Positions 18,330-27,656 of a DNA stretch of 64,000 nt are shown in pieces. A program made the position numbers and the translations under genes. The stretch's first letter is position 1. Each line of letters opens with the position of its first letter. The stretch spans positions 930,001 through 994,000 of the forward strand of contig NZ_AP025508.1 in assembly GCF_024347615.1 (NCBI RefSeq), written 5' to 3'. This DNA is from Vibrio splendidus (lineage in GTDB: Bacteria; Pseudomonadota; Gammaproteobacteria; Enterobacterales; Vibrionaceae). The notes beneath the pieces were generated by a model. It did no database searches, was not told the origin of the DNA, and saw nothing but the letters and a program-made list of their open reading frames with translations.

Positions 18330-20357
18330 ATGAGTTTTGGCCCAATGGGGATTTCGTCTGGCATGGATATCAATTCCATGGTCAGCAAAATTGTTGATTC
18401 GGAGCGTGTACCTAAACAGCAACGAATTGATAATGAACGAACGCGAATCGATACCAGCATTAGTGCCTATGGAAGACTCAGAGAATCCCTTGATTCGATG
18501 AAAAACCTGATGACAAACTTTCGTCAGGAAAAAGCTTTTGCTGTGCGAACAGTTGAAAGTACCGATGAAGGTCTTGTCTCTGCAACCGCGACTACCGAAG
18601 CGATCGCTGGCAAATATGCCATCGATGTGTTGCAGCTTGCCCAGAGTCATAAAGTGGCTTCTGATGTACTGTCAGAGGACATGAAATTTGGCCCAGGTAA
18701 GCTGCAGGTTTCGCTTGGTGATGACAGCTTTGATGTGCAAGTTGGCGACAGATCGAAACTTATCGATGTCGTTCGCAGTATAAACGGCGCAGATAGCAAT
18801 CCAGGCGTTCGTGCATCTATTATCAATGATGTCGAAGGCCCACGACTTATTGTCGCCTCGAACCAGTCTGGTTCAGATCAGCAGATCAGCATTAATGTGG
18901 AGTCTGATGCTGCTAATCCTCTAAAAAAACTCGAATACAAAACTCTAGAAGAGCGTGTGAAGGCGCTTGAGAAAGCGCGCCTTGCTGCACAAGATGTTCT
19001 TGCTCTAACCCCTGCAGGAAAAGCCGTTGAACTCATCGATGAAGCGATCGCTAACGATGACCCAAATGCGAGTGAAAAACTCGATGAAGACGGAAATGTT
19101 ATCCCAGCAACCCAAACCGATTCTGCCTCAGATGTTGACGGAGACTCTCAAAGTCTTAGTTACGGCGAGCAAGCTGCAGCCGATGGTCAAGCTGCCCTAG
19201 ACGCAGCTCAGGCGTCAAAGTCTGTGATGCCCGAAGACAATATCCCAGGTTGGACTGAGACAGCCTCAGGAACTCTTTTAGATTCTTACTACACACCAGA
19301 ACTTGAGCTTGATGAAAAAGCGATAGAGAAGGCGCCTGACGTGCCGGGGTGGTCAAATGCTGCCTCGGGTACTCTGACCGATTCCTACGTGACACCGAAA
19401 GAAGCTCAGCAAAAGCTTGAAGCTGAACAAGCGCGAATCGAAGATAAAATTTCACAAGAAAAAGCCGATTTGGCTGAGAGAGTTCAAAAAGGCGAATTGA
19501 CCGCGGAACAAGCCAAAAAAATTGAGCGTGCGAAATTAGAACCCGAAGAGCGTGAGCTTTTAGAGAAAGTCGATAAAGTGCAAGCTGAGCTCGAACAGGC
19601 ACAACAGTCTTTTGATACCTATAGCGGTATGGCTGAAGTTCAGGCGGGGCAAGATTCAATGGTCGTTCTAGACGGCGTTGCACAGCTTTCGAGTAATAAC
19701 AATGTGATTGAAGATGCCGTAGAAGGTATCGATATTACGGTGAAAGGCAAAACGCCAAAAGATAAGCCACCGGCCGAAATCGGTGTTGAGTACGACCGTA
19801 ATAGTGTGCGCCAAGACATTGAATCTTTCGTTAACTCTTACAATCAGTTTTATCAAGTGTCTAAGAACTTGGCGGGCGTTGATCCAACGACTGGCCAAAA
19901 AGGGCCGCTTTCTGGCGACAGTACTGTACGTAATGCCGACTCGCGATTGAAAGGGGTGTTCTCATCAAGTATTGAAGGCGCGCCTGATAATCTCAAGTCA
20001 TTGACTGAATTTGGTATCACGACCACAAGGCAAGGCTCGCTAGAAATTAACTACGACATGCTTGATCGTCAACTTAATAATAACTTCGATAAGTTGGGTG
20101 AGTTCTTTGGCGGCAACAATGGTTTCGCCAAAAAAGTGGAAGATGCGATTCAAGGTATCACAGGTATCACAGGTTCGATTCGTACTAGAGAAAAGAGCTT
20201 AGTCGAGCAAAACTACCGCTTGGTTGATGATCAAAGCGCACTCGATCGCCGCATGGACAGCCTAGAAAACCGCACACATTCTAAGTTTACTGCCATGCAA
20301 GATGCGACTAGCAAGATGCAATCCCAGCTGGGCAGTATGATGAATGCGTTGGGCTAA
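18330..20357 (+). CDS. fliD: Filament cap protein FliD (HAP2)
   Basis: Cap that promotes flagellin polymerisation at the filament tip. Conserved ends are GISSGMDINSMVSKIVDSER at the N-terminus and a helical C-terminus. At 675 residues it is much longer than the roughly 470 of enterobacteria. The extra length is an insertion of roughly residues 200-435 that is acidic and Ala/Glu-rich, partly coiled-coil, and carries a 19-residue motif twice (residues 305-323 and 338-356). Long FliD proteins are, from memory, usual in Vibrio. flaI starts 3 bases after its stop. Confidence 0.95.
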   Translation: MSFGPMGISSGMDINSMVSKIVDSERVPKQQRIDNERTRIDTSISAYGRLRESLDSMKNLMTNFRQEKAFAVRTVESTDEGLVSATATTEAIAGKYAIDVLQLAQSHKVASDVLSEDMKFGPGKLQVSLGDDSFDVQVGDRSKLIDVVRSINGADSNPGVRASIINDVEGPRLIVASNQSGSDQQISINVESDAANPLKKLEYKTLEERVKALEKARLAAQDVLALTPAGKAVELIDEAIANDDPNASEKLDEDGNVIPATQTDSASDVDGDSQSLSYGEQAAADGQAALDAAQASKSVMPEDNIPGWTETASGTLLDSYYTPELELDEKAIEKAPDVPGWSNAASGTLTDSYVTPKEAQQKLEAEQARIEDKISQEKADLAERVQKGELTAEQAKKIERAKLEPEERELLEKVDKVQAELEQAQQSFDTYSGMAEVQAGQDSMVVLDGVAQLSSNNNVIEDAVEGIDITVKGKTPKDKPPAEIGVEYDRNSVRQDIESFVNSYNQFYQVSKNLAGVDPTTGQKGPLSGDSTVRNADSRLKGVFSSSIEGAPDNLKSLTEFGITTTRQGSLEINYDMLDRQLNNNFDKLGEFFGGNNGFAKKVEDAIQGITGITGSIRTREKSLVEQNYRLVDDQSALDRRMDSLENRTHSKFTAMQDATSKMQSQLGSMMNALG

Positions 20358-20360
20358 TAG

Positions 20361-20666
20361 ATGAACAGTCAGCTGCAAGAGCTTTGTGAACTCGATCAAT
20401 TAATTATCTCTAAGCTTGAATTTAGTGAAATTAATGCTGAAGAAATAACGCGGCTTGTCGATAACAGAGAACAGTTATTGCAAAACGTGCTTCAAATAAT
20501 CGACTCACACCCCGACGTTAAGCAAAGTTCTGAATGGTTTGAAGCCATTACCAGAACCAGAAAATTAGTCGAATTGATGCAGTCTGAGACAAGTCGAGTA
20601 GGTAAGACCCTACACAAGTACCGTCACGGCGCTAAATCAGTTCAACAATACAAAAAGTTTTTATAA
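20361..20666 (+). CDS. flaI: FlaI, small flagellar protein of FliT-like type
   Basis: A helical, charged protein of 101 residues between fliD and fliS, with no signal peptide or membrane segment. In this position Vibrio encodes FlaI, thought to be a FliT-type chaperone for the cap protein. The sequence itself is too divergent for me to see a clear FliT motif, so the role comes from position and size. The start follows the fliD stop by 3 bases and may be translationally coupled. Confidence 0.75.
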   Translation: MNSQLQELCELDQLIISKLEFSEINAEEITRLVDNREQLLQNVLQIIDSHPDVKQSSEWFEAITRTRKLVELMQSETSRVGKTLHKYRHGAKSVQQYKKFL

Positions 20667-20678
20667 AAGAGGTTTACT

Positions 20679-21089
20679 ATGCGCGGTTCTTTACAGGCAT
20701 ATAAAAAGGTATCAGTGGATAGTCAGCTAACAGCTGCCTCACCGCATAAGATTGTACAAATGCTAATGGCAGGTGCTATCGAGCGCTTGATTCAAGGTAA
20801 AGCGGCAATGCAAGCGGGCAACATCCCAGTGAAAGGCGAGCGACTTGGTAAGGCTCTGGATATCATTATTAGCCTACGTAGTTGCCTGTCTATGGACGAT
20901 GGTGGCGATATTGCGAAAAACCTAGATCAACTTTATGAGTTCATGATCACGCAAATTTCTGCGGCAAATCACAAAAATGACCCACAGCCTATTGATGATG
21001 TTATCGATATTATCCGCGAAATTAAGAGCGCTTGGGACCAAATTCCGAACGAATATCACAACTTGACGTCTGCTGACGTAGGTATTTAA
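20679..21089 (+). CDS. fliS: Flagellin export chaperone FliS
   Basis: Chaperone that binds the C-terminal helix of flagellin in the cytoplasm. The 136 residues fit the family. The N-terminal LQAYKKVSVDSQLTAASPHK and IVQMLMAGAIERL segments are FliS hallmarks, and the rest is a four-helix bundle. A terminator follows, closing the flaG group. Confidence 0.94.
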   Translation: MRGSLQAYKKVSVDSQLTAASPHKIVQMLMAGAIERLIQGKAAMQAGNIPVKGERLGKALDIIISLRSCLSMDDGGDIAKNLDQLYEFMITQISAANHKNDPQPIDDVIDIIREIKSAWDQIPNEYHNLTSADVGI

Positions 21090-21165
21090 AGAAAAACTGC
21101 AGTTTTAACCAATCTCATATCCCTTAATTGGTTGGTTGCCTTATTTTTTTAATCAAATAAAATAG

Positions 21166-21195
21166 AAGCCATTAGATAGCCTAATGGCTTTTTTC
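21166..21195 (+). terminator. Rho-independent terminator after fliS
   Basis: A perfect 10-bp stem (21166-21175 with 21181-21190) has a 5-base loop and a T6 run. A second 7-bp inverted repeat (21107-21113 with 21127-21133) lies just upstream of it. Confidence 0.92.
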
Positions 21196-21317
21196 GTTGC
21201 TGATTTCCTAAATTTGTCCACGTAGACCATAATCATTGATACTTTTCTCTGTTTTATCGATTACGTCGCTCACCGTTTTTCTGCATCGCACCAAAATAAA
21301 GGCAATAATTCCTACTT

Positions 21318-22784
21318 ATGCAAGGTTTGGCAAAACTGCTTGTCGTCGACGATAGCGCTCAAGATCGTCACAATTTAAGCACAATATTAGAGTTTGTAGG
21401 AGAGAGCTGCGAAGTAATCAGCTCTGAACAAGCACGTAAAGTTGACTGGTCACTACAGTGGGCCGGCTGCATTATTGGTACCATTAAAGGTAAAGGCTTC
21501 AACGCATTACTGAATGAAAAGCTTGTTCACGCCAATCACATCCCTTTACTGGTGATTGGTAAAAACAATCACCAGGTTGACGAGCTAACTAACTATGTTG
21601 GCGAGCTTGAACTTCCTCTTAACTACCCGCAATTAAGTGATGCATTAAGGCACTGTAAAGATTTCTTAGGCCGCAAGGGCGTTCAAGTGGTGTCTTCGGC
21701 ACGCAAGAACACACTGTTTCGCAGCCTAGTAGGGCAAAGTGCTGGTATTCAAGAAGTACGTCACTTAATTGAACAAGTCTCTTCTACGGAAGCTAACGTG
21801 CTGATTCTTGGTGAATCTGGTACCGGAAAAGAAGTCGTAGCGCGTAATATTCACTATCACTCTAAGCGCCGTTCTGGGCCTTTCGTGCCTGTGAATTGTG
21901 GTGCTATTCCACCAGACTTACTCGAAAGTGAGTTGTTTGGTCATGAGAAGGGCGCATTTACTGGTGCGATTACCGCACGAAAAGGTCGCTTTGAATTGGC
22001 TGAAGGTGGCACACTGTTTCTTGATGAAATTGGCGATATGCCAATGGCAATGCAAGTTAAGTTGTTGCGTGTACTGCAAGAGCGCTGTTTTGAACGCGTA
22101 GGTGGCAACAGCACCATTAAAGCTGACGTTCGTGTGATTGCAGCAACACACCGCAATCTTGAAGACATGATCGACGATGACTCGTTCCGTGAAGATCTTT
22201 ATTACCGCTTGAATGTATTCCCGATTGAAATGCCGGCGCTTCAAGATCGTAAAGAAGATATTCCACTGTTGCTTCAAGAACTAATGACTCGAATGGAAGC
22301 GGAAGGCAGTATGCCTATCTGCTTCACGGCTCGTGCTATCAATTCTTTGATGGAGCACTACTGGCCAGGTAACGTTCGTGAGCTAGCGAACCTCGTTGAG
22401 CGAATGGTTATCCTGTATCCGAATAGCTTGGTTGATGTGAATCATCTACCCACTAAATATAGATACAGTGATATCCCTGAGTTCCAGCCTGAATTTAATC
22501 GCTTTGTGTCGGAAGAAGAGCAAGAACGTGATGCACTTTCTGATTTGTTCTCAGAAGATTTCAGCTTTGACCAGCAAGATGATCTTGCCGATAACGCGAA
22601 TGCGCCTCAAGAGTTACCACCAGAAGGTGTTAATTTGAAAGAGCTGTTGGCGGATATGGAAGTGAACATGATTAACCAAGCCTTGGAAGCGCAGGGTGGC
22701 ATTGTTGCCCGTGCTGCAGACATGCTTGGAATGCGCAGAACCACTCTGGTTGAAAAAATGCGGAAGTACAATCTACAGCGATAG
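21318..22784 (+). CDS. flrA: FlrA, master sigma54-dependent flagellar activator
   Basis: Top regulator of the Vibrio flagellar hierarchy (FlaK in V. parahaemolyticus, FleQ-related). It works with sigma54 to switch on class II genes. It has an N-terminal FleQ/receiver-like domain (about 1-130, [13 protein letters not shown]) and an AAA+ domain with Walker A GESGTGK at residues 165-171 and the sigma54-contact loop GAFTGA at 212-217. A Fis-type helix-turn-helix ([17 protein letters not shown]) forms the end. The 488 residues are typical. It follows a strong terminator and so has its own promoter, which I could not place with confidence. Confidence 0.96.
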   Translation: MQGLAKLLVVDDSAQDRHNLSTILEFVGESCEVISSEQARKVDWSLQWAGCIIGTIKGKGFNALLNEKLVHANHIPLLVIGKNNHQVDELTNYVGELELPLNYPQLSDALRHCKDFLGRKGVQVVSSARKNTLFRSLVGQSAGIQEVRHLIEQVSSTEANVLILGESGTGKEVVARNIHYHSKRRSGPFVPVNCGAIPPDLLESELFGHEKGAFTGAITARKGRFELAEGGTLFLDEIGDMPMAMQVKLLRVLQERCFERVGGNSTIKADVRVIAATHRNLEDMIDDDSFREDLYYRLNVFPIEMPALQDRKEDIPLLLQELMTRMEAEGSMPICFTARAINSLMEHYWPGNVRELANLVERMVILYPNSLVDVNHLPTKYRYSDIPEFQPEFNRFVSEEEQERDALSDLFSEDFSFDQQDDLADNANAPQELPPEGVNLKELLADMEVNMINQALEAQGGIVARAADMLGMRRTTLVEKMRKYNLQR

Positions 22785-22912
22785 AGCTCAGATTCGTGTT
22801 CAGCGATATCAAATTAAGACGGGTGTTGAGTTAAAGCATCGTTTTGGTTGAGAGAATAGAGAGGGCATAGTTGAGTTGTTGCTTGCTTAACTATGTGATA
22901 AATATAGCAAAT

Positions 22913-22946
22913 AGCCTGACGCGTGTTTTACGTGTCAGGCTGTTTT
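22913..22946 (+). terminator. Terminator-like hairpin between flrA and flrB
   Basis: An 11-bp stem with one G-U pair (22913-22923 with 22931-22941) has a 7-base loop and then GTTTTA. It ends only 24 bases before the flrB start, leaving no room for a separate flrB promoter after it. Confidence 0.75.
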
Positions 22947-22969
22947 AGTATTTGAGGCAAATTTTTGAC

Positions 22970-24013
22970 ATGCACGGATCTAACGAATCAGAAAATCAGT
23001 CACACCTAGATTCAGTTGAACAGCAGGTTGAGCGCTATAAGCAAGTGCTTGATGTGATGCCAGCAGGTGTCATCTTGTTAGATACTCATGGTGAAGTAAG
23101 GGAAGCGAACCCAGAAGCGCATCGAATTTTAGGTGTGGAACTGGTGGGCGAGAAGTGGTTTTCTGTGATTCAAAGTGCCTTTGATCCTAAAGACGATGAT
23201 GGGCATGAGATCTCACTGAAGAATGGGCGTAAGGTTCGTTTGGCTATTTCAGCTTCTACCACGGGTCAACTTATCTTGATTACCGACCTGACAGAAACTC
23301 GTCTTCTACAGTCTCGCGTGAGTGATCTTCAGCGCTTGTCGTCGTTAGGCAGAATGGTAGCCTCGTTGGCACACCAGGTTCGTACGCCACTTTCTAGTGC
23401 GATGCTGTATGCATCCAACCTTGCCGCGCCGAACCTGCCGCCAGCAACAAAAACGCGCTTTCAATCTAAGCTTATGGATAGGCTCCATGACTTAGAGAAG
23501 CAAGTGAATGACATGCTGTTGTTTGCCAAGGGTGGCGACAACAAGGTTGTGAAGCCATTTACTGTCGCTGAACTGATCACTGAATTTCACCCAATGGTGG
23601 AAGCGGCATTAAAATCGAACCAGATTGATTATTGCCAGGAAGTGGAAGGCGAAGAAACTCAGATGTTTGGCAATGCTAATGCTATAGCTTCTGCTCTGAG
23701 CAACCTAGTTTTGAACGCAGTGCAAATTGCGGGTAAAGAATCGCAGATTGATGTTTTTTTTAGGCCCGTAAACGGCGAGCTTAAGATATCAGTGCAAGAC
23801 AGTGGCCCCGGCGTACCGAAAGAGCTTCAAGGTAAAATTATGGAACCCTTCTTTACCACTCGTTCGCAAGGTACAGGTCTAGGTTTAGCCGTTGTACAAA
23901 TGGTCTGTCGAGCACATGAAGGCCGACTGGAATTGATATCAGAAGAAGGGGACGGCGCATGCTTTACTATGTGTCTACCGCTGGAAAGAAGCGCTTCTTC
24001 TGAAGACAAATAA
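22970..24013 (+). CDS. flrB: FlrB, flagellar sensor histidine kinase
   Basis: Cytoplasmic kinase that phosphorylates FlrC to turn on class III flagellar genes (FlaL/FleS-like). The start is ATG 22970; a TTG 18 bases upstream is the only longer option. A PAS domain (about 20-115) precedes the H box LAHQVRTPLSSA, with phospho-His135. The ATPase domain has DSGPGVP and the G box GTGLGLAVV. No membrane segment is seen, so the signal is probably internal, such as assembly of the export apparatus. flrC begins 30 bases downstream. Confidence 0.94.
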   Translation: MHGSNESENQSHLDSVEQQVERYKQVLDVMPAGVILLDTHGEVREANPEAHRILGVELVGEKWFSVIQSAFDPKDDDGHEISLKNGRKVRLAISASTTGQLILITDLTETRLLQSRVSDLQRLSSLGRMVASLAHQVRTPLSSAMLYASNLAAPNLPPATKTRFQSKLMDRLHDLEKQVNDMLLFAKGGDNKVVKPFTVAELITEFHPMVEAALKSNQIDYCQEVEGEETQMFGNANAIASALSNLVLNAVQIAGKESQIDVFFRPVNGELKISVQDSGPGVPKELQGKIMEPFFTTRSQGTGLGLAVVQMVCRAHEGRLELISEEGDGACFTMCLPLERSASSEDK

Positions 24014-24043
24014 GTTTTAACTGAATTTACACTGGAGAATCCT

Positions 24044-25453
24044 ATGGCTCAAAGCAAAGTGTTAATCGTCGAAGATGATGAAGGTCTACGCGAAGCCCTT
24101 GTCGACACTCTCGCGCTTGCTGGCTATGAATGGCTGGAAGCGGATTGTGCGGAAGATGCTCTGGTAAAATTGAAATCGAACTCCGTTGATATTGTTGTCT
24201 CTGATGTGCAGATGGCAGGTATGGGCGGCTTAGCACTGCTAAGAAATATCAAGCAGCATTGGCCAAATCTACCAGTATTGTTGATGACAGCGTATGCCAA
24301 CATTGAAGACGCCGTTGCCGCAATGAAAGAAGGCGCTATAGATTATATGGCAAAGCCATTTGCGCCTGAAGTGCTGCTTAATATGGTGAGCCGTTATGCT
24401 CCGGTAAAATCGGATGATAATGGCGATGCCATCGTTGCCGATGAGAAAAGCATCAAACTAATGATGTTGGCTGATAAGGTGGCTAAAACCGATGCTAACG
24501 TCATGGTGTTGGGGCCAAGTGGCTCTGGTAAAGAGGTCATGTCTCGCTATATTCACAACGCTTCGAGCCGTAAAGACGGTCCGTTTGTTGCGATTAACTG
24601 TGCCGCGATTCCAGATAACATGTTGGAAGCAACACTGTTTGGCTACGATAAAGGCGCATTTACTGGTGCTATTCAAGCTTGTCCTGGTAAATTTGAGCAG
24701 GCTCAAGGCGGTACTATTTTGTTGGATGAGATCAGTGAAATGGATCTTAGCCTACAAGCGAAACTACTGCGCGTGTTGCAAGAGCGCGAAGTTGAACGTC
24801 TTGGTAGCCGTAAGAGTATCAAACTGGATGTTCGTGTTTTGGCAACCAGTAACCGCGATCTAAAGCAGTATGTTTCTGAAGGGAATTTCCGTGAAGATTT
24901 ATACTACCGCCTGAATGTATTTCCAATTACTTGGCCAGCACTGTGTGAACGTAAAGGCGATATTGAGCCGCTTGCGAAGCACTTGGTTGAGCGCCATTGC
25001 ACCAAACTTGGTATGCCCGTTCCTGTTCTGTCCGAGCAAGCCATCAGTAAGCTCGTCAATTATCCGTGGCCGGGTAATGTGCGTGAACTGGATAATGTCG
25101 TGCAGCGCGCTCTAATTCTGAGTGAGCAAGAAAATATTTCAGGTGAGCACATCTTACTTGAAGGTGTCGATTGGCAAGACGCAAGTGGCCTACAGCAAAT
25201 TGTTGAAGGCAACAGTGTTGCCGCGCCAGATATTAAGCCGATTGCTGAAGCGAACCCTATTGGTAAAGTCTCGGCTGCCAGCGAAGGGCTTGGAAATGAG
25301 CTTCGAGATCAAGAGTATGCAATTATTCTTGAGACGCTGATCGCTTGTAATGGCCGACGTAAAGAAATGGCAGAAAAATTGGGCATTAGCCCTCGCACAT
25401 TGCGTTATAAGTTGGCGAAAATGCGCGATGCTGGAATAGATATCCCAAACTGA
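24044..25453 (+). CDS. flrC: FlrC, sigma54-dependent response regulator
   Basis: NtrC-type activator of class III flagellar genes (FlaM/FleR-like), partner of FlrB. The receiver domain has phospho-acceptor Asp54 in SDVQMAGMGG. The AAA+ domain has Walker A GPSGSGK at 157-163 and GAFTGA at 204-209, and a Fis-type DNA-binding domain lies at the end (GISPRTLRYKL). The 469 residues match the family. It probably acts on the sigma54 promoters marked here before flgB, flgF, flgK and flaA. Confidence 0.95.
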   Translation: MAQSKVLIVEDDEGLREALVDTLALAGYEWLEADCAEDALVKLKSNSVDIVVSDVQMAGMGGLALLRNIKQHWPNLPVLLMTAYANIEDAVAAMKEGAIDYMAKPFAPEVLLNMVSRYAPVKSDDNGDAIVADEKSIKLMMLADKVAKTDANVMVLGPSGSGKEVMSRYIHNASSRKDGPFVAINCAAIPDNMLEATLFGYDKGAFTGAIQACPGKFEQAQGGTILLDEISEMDLSLQAKLLRVLQEREVERLGSRKSIKLDVRVLATSNRDLKQYVSEGNFREDLYYRLNVFPITWPALCERKGDIEPLAKHLVERHCTKLGMPVPVLSEQAISKLVNYPWPGNVRELDNVVQRALILSEQENISGEHILLEGVDWQDASGLQQIVEGNSVAAPDIKPIAEANPIGKVSAASEGLGNELRDQEYAIILETLIACNGRRKEMAEKLGISPRTLRYKLAKMRDAGIDIPN

Positions 25454-25515
25454 GGATAGATTAGTAGTGTCAGCTTTCTGACTAGTGTAATACGATATCT
25501 AGTCAATTTAATGTG

Positions 25516-25531
25516 TGGCACGCTAATTGCT
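25516..25531 (+). promoter_or_regulatory. Sigma54 (-24/-12) promoter for fliEFGHIJ
   Basis: TGGCAC-GCTAA-TTGCT is a full consensus match, 55 bases before fliE. FlrA dependence is inferred, since fliE operons are class II in Vibrio. Confidence 0.9.
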
Positions 25532-25585
25532 CTGTCAATAATACAGCTAAATAGATAGTCATAATTTTGACTCCTGAGGTAGTAG

Positions 25586-25897
25586 ATGAGAATAGATGGT
25601 TTACAAGGCGAAATGCAGGCAATGATGGTTGAAGCTGCTAGCGCGCGTCCTGCTGCAACGGGGCAAGCGGTCGGTGCAGATTTTGGCAACATGCTGACGC
25701 AGGCCATTAATAACGTGAACTCATTACAAAAGACCTCAGGTGATCTTCAAGCTCGTTTTGATAGTGGCGACCAAAGCGTGTCTCTATCGGACGTGATGAT
25801 TGCTCGTAATAAATCTAGTGTGGCTTTTGAGGCGACGATCCAAATTAGAAATAGATTGGTCGAATCGTACAAAGAGCTGATGAATATGCCGGTATAA
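25586..25897 (+). CDS. fliE: FliE, MS ring-rod junction protein
   Basis: Joins the MS ring to the proximal rod and is needed early for rod export. It has 103 residues with the C-terminal family signature SLSDVMIARNKSSVAFEA and the following QIRNRLVESYKELMNM helix. TGAGGTAG upstream is the ribosome site. It is first in the operon, and fliF follows after 16 bases. Confidence 0.95.
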   Translation: MRIDGLQGEMQAMMVEAASARPAATGQAVGADFGNMLTQAINNVNSLQKTSGDLQARFDSGDQSVSLSDVMIARNKSSVAFEATIQIRNRLVESYKELMNMPV

Positions 25898-25913
25898 GTT
25901 GGGTAATTAAATA

Positions 25914-27656
25914 GTGGCAGATAATAGTCAAACAACAGATTTAACCGTAAGCGACAGCAATGACCATGCACTCATTGCAGGTTCGGAGCTTGACGGAGAA
26001 GGGCAAAATCCCGATCTAGGTGAACGCAGTTCCTCTAAGTTCGATATGGCCGTCGGTGATCTCGATTTACTTCGTCAGGTCGTCTTAGTCCTATCTATTT
26101 CTATCTGTGTAGCGCTGATTGTGATGCTGTTTTTCTGGGTGAAAGAGCCAGAAATGCGTCCATTAGGGGCTTATGAAACAGAAGAGTTGATTCCCGTTCT
26201 TGATTACTTGGATCTACAAAAGATCGAATACACTCTTGAAGGTAACACTATCTCGGTACCCGCTAGTGAGTACAACTCATTAAAGCTTAATATGGTACGA
26301 GCGGGTTTGAACCAAGAGCGAAACGCCGGTGATGACATCCTCATGCAAGACATGGGTTTTGGTGTATCACAACGTTTAGAGCAAGAGCGCCTTAAGTTAA
26401 GTCGTGAAAGACAGCTTGCGAAAGCCATTGAGCAGATGAAACAGGTACGTAAAGCTCAGGTTTTATTAGCCTTGCCAAAGCAGAGTGTCTTTGTTCGTCA
26501 CAATCAAGAAGCCTCAGCTTCCGTATTTCTGACTCTGAAAACTGGCAGTAACCTCAAGCAGCAAGAAGTTGATTCTGTTGTCGACATGGTGGCAAGTGCC
26601 GTTCCGGGAATGAAAACCTCACGTATCACGGTGACCGATCAGCATGGCCGACTGTTGAACTCAGGTTCTCAAGACCCGATGTCAGCTGCGCGTCGTAAAG
26701 AACATGAGTTAGAGCGCAATCAAGAGCAAGCGCTGCGTGAAAAAATTGACTCTATCCTAATTCCTATTCTTGGGTTTGGTAACTATACCGCTCAGGTTGA
26801 TATTCAGCTTGATTTTAGTGCTGTGGAACAAACGAGAAAACGTTTTGATCCGAATACGCCAGCGACTCGAAGTGAATACACCTTAGAAGATTACAACAAC
26901 GGTAACACTGTGGCTGGTATTCCTGGTGCTTTGAGTAACCAGCCCCCAGCAGATGCTTCAATTCCTCAAGATGTCGCTCAGATGAAAGACGGTGCGATGA
27001 CGGGGCAAGGCTCGGTTCACAAAGAAGCGACCCGAAACTTTGAGCTAGACACAACCATCAGCCATGAACGTAAACAGAGCGGCACAGTTAACCGTCAGAC
27101 GGTATCGGTAGCGATCAAAGACCGTCAATCACTGAACCCTGATACGGGCGAAGTGGTTCATACGCCAATCCCTGCCAGTGAAATTAATGCGATTCGTCAG
27201 GTACTGATTGGTACTGTCGGCTTTGATGAAAATCGTGGCGATTTACTCAATGTGTTAAGCATGCAGTTCGCACCACAAGTGACGGATGTTGTCGCTGATG
27301 TACCAATTTGGGAACATCCAAACTTCAATGATTGGGTACGTTGGTTTGCGAGCGCGTTGGTTATTATCGTCGTGGTATTGGTACTTGTTCGCCCTGCAAT
27401 GAAGAAACTGCTTAACCCAGCAGCTGACGATGATGATCAAATGTACGGCCCTGATGGTATGCCAATTGGCGCCGACGGCGAAACCAGCTTAATTGGTGGT
27501 GATATTGAAGGTGGTGAGCTGTTTGAATTTGGTTCAAGCATCGATTTACCTAACCTTCATAAAGACGAAGACGTGCTGAAAGCAGTACGTGCTCTTGTAG
27601 CGAATGAACCAGAGCTAGCAGCTCAAGTAGTTAAGAATTGGATGGTAGATGGCTAA
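25914..27656 (+). CDS. fliF: FliF, MS-ring protein
   Basis: Inner-membrane ring on which the basal body is built. The 580 residues start at GTG. There are two membrane segments, near residues 58-77 (VLSISICVALIVMLFFWV) and 477-495 (WFASALVIIVVVLVLV). A large periplasmic domain lies between, including EQERLKLSRERQLAKAIEQ. The cytoplasmic C-terminal NEPELAAQVVKNWM tail binds FliG. It overlaps fliG by 8 bases. Confidence 0.97.
   Translation: MADNSQTTDLTVSDSNDHALIAGSELDGEGQNPDLGERSSSKFDMAVGDLDLLRQVVLVLSISICVALIVMLFFWVKEPEMRPLGAYETEELIPVLDYLDLQKIEYTLEGNTISVPASEYNSLKLNMVRAGLNQERNAGDDILMQDMGFGVSQRLEQERLKLSRERQLAKAIEQMKQVRKAQVLLALPKQSVFVRHNQEASASVFLTLKTGSNLKQQEVDSVVDMVASAVPGMKTSRITVTDQHGRLLNSGSQDPMSAARRKEHELERNQEQALREKIDSILIPILGFGNYTAQVDIQLDFSAVEQTRKRFDPNTPATRSEYTLEDYNNGNTVAGIPGALSNQPPADASIPQDVAQMKDGAMTGQGSVHKEATRNFELDTTISHERKQSGTVNRQTVSVAIKDRQSLNPDTGEVVHTPIPASEINAIRQVLIGTVGFDENRGDLLNVLSMQFAPQVTDVVADVPIWEHPNFNDWVRWFASALVIIVVVLVLVRPAMKKLLNPAADDDDQMYGPDGMPIGADGETSLIGGDIEGGELFEFGSSIDLPNLHKDEDVLKAVRALVANEPELAAQVVKNWMVDG

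Noticed and set aside
22863-22882. GGGCAT with TTGC downstream in the flrA-flrB gap
   Set aside because: Spacing between the doublets is 17 bases, which does not fit sigma54.
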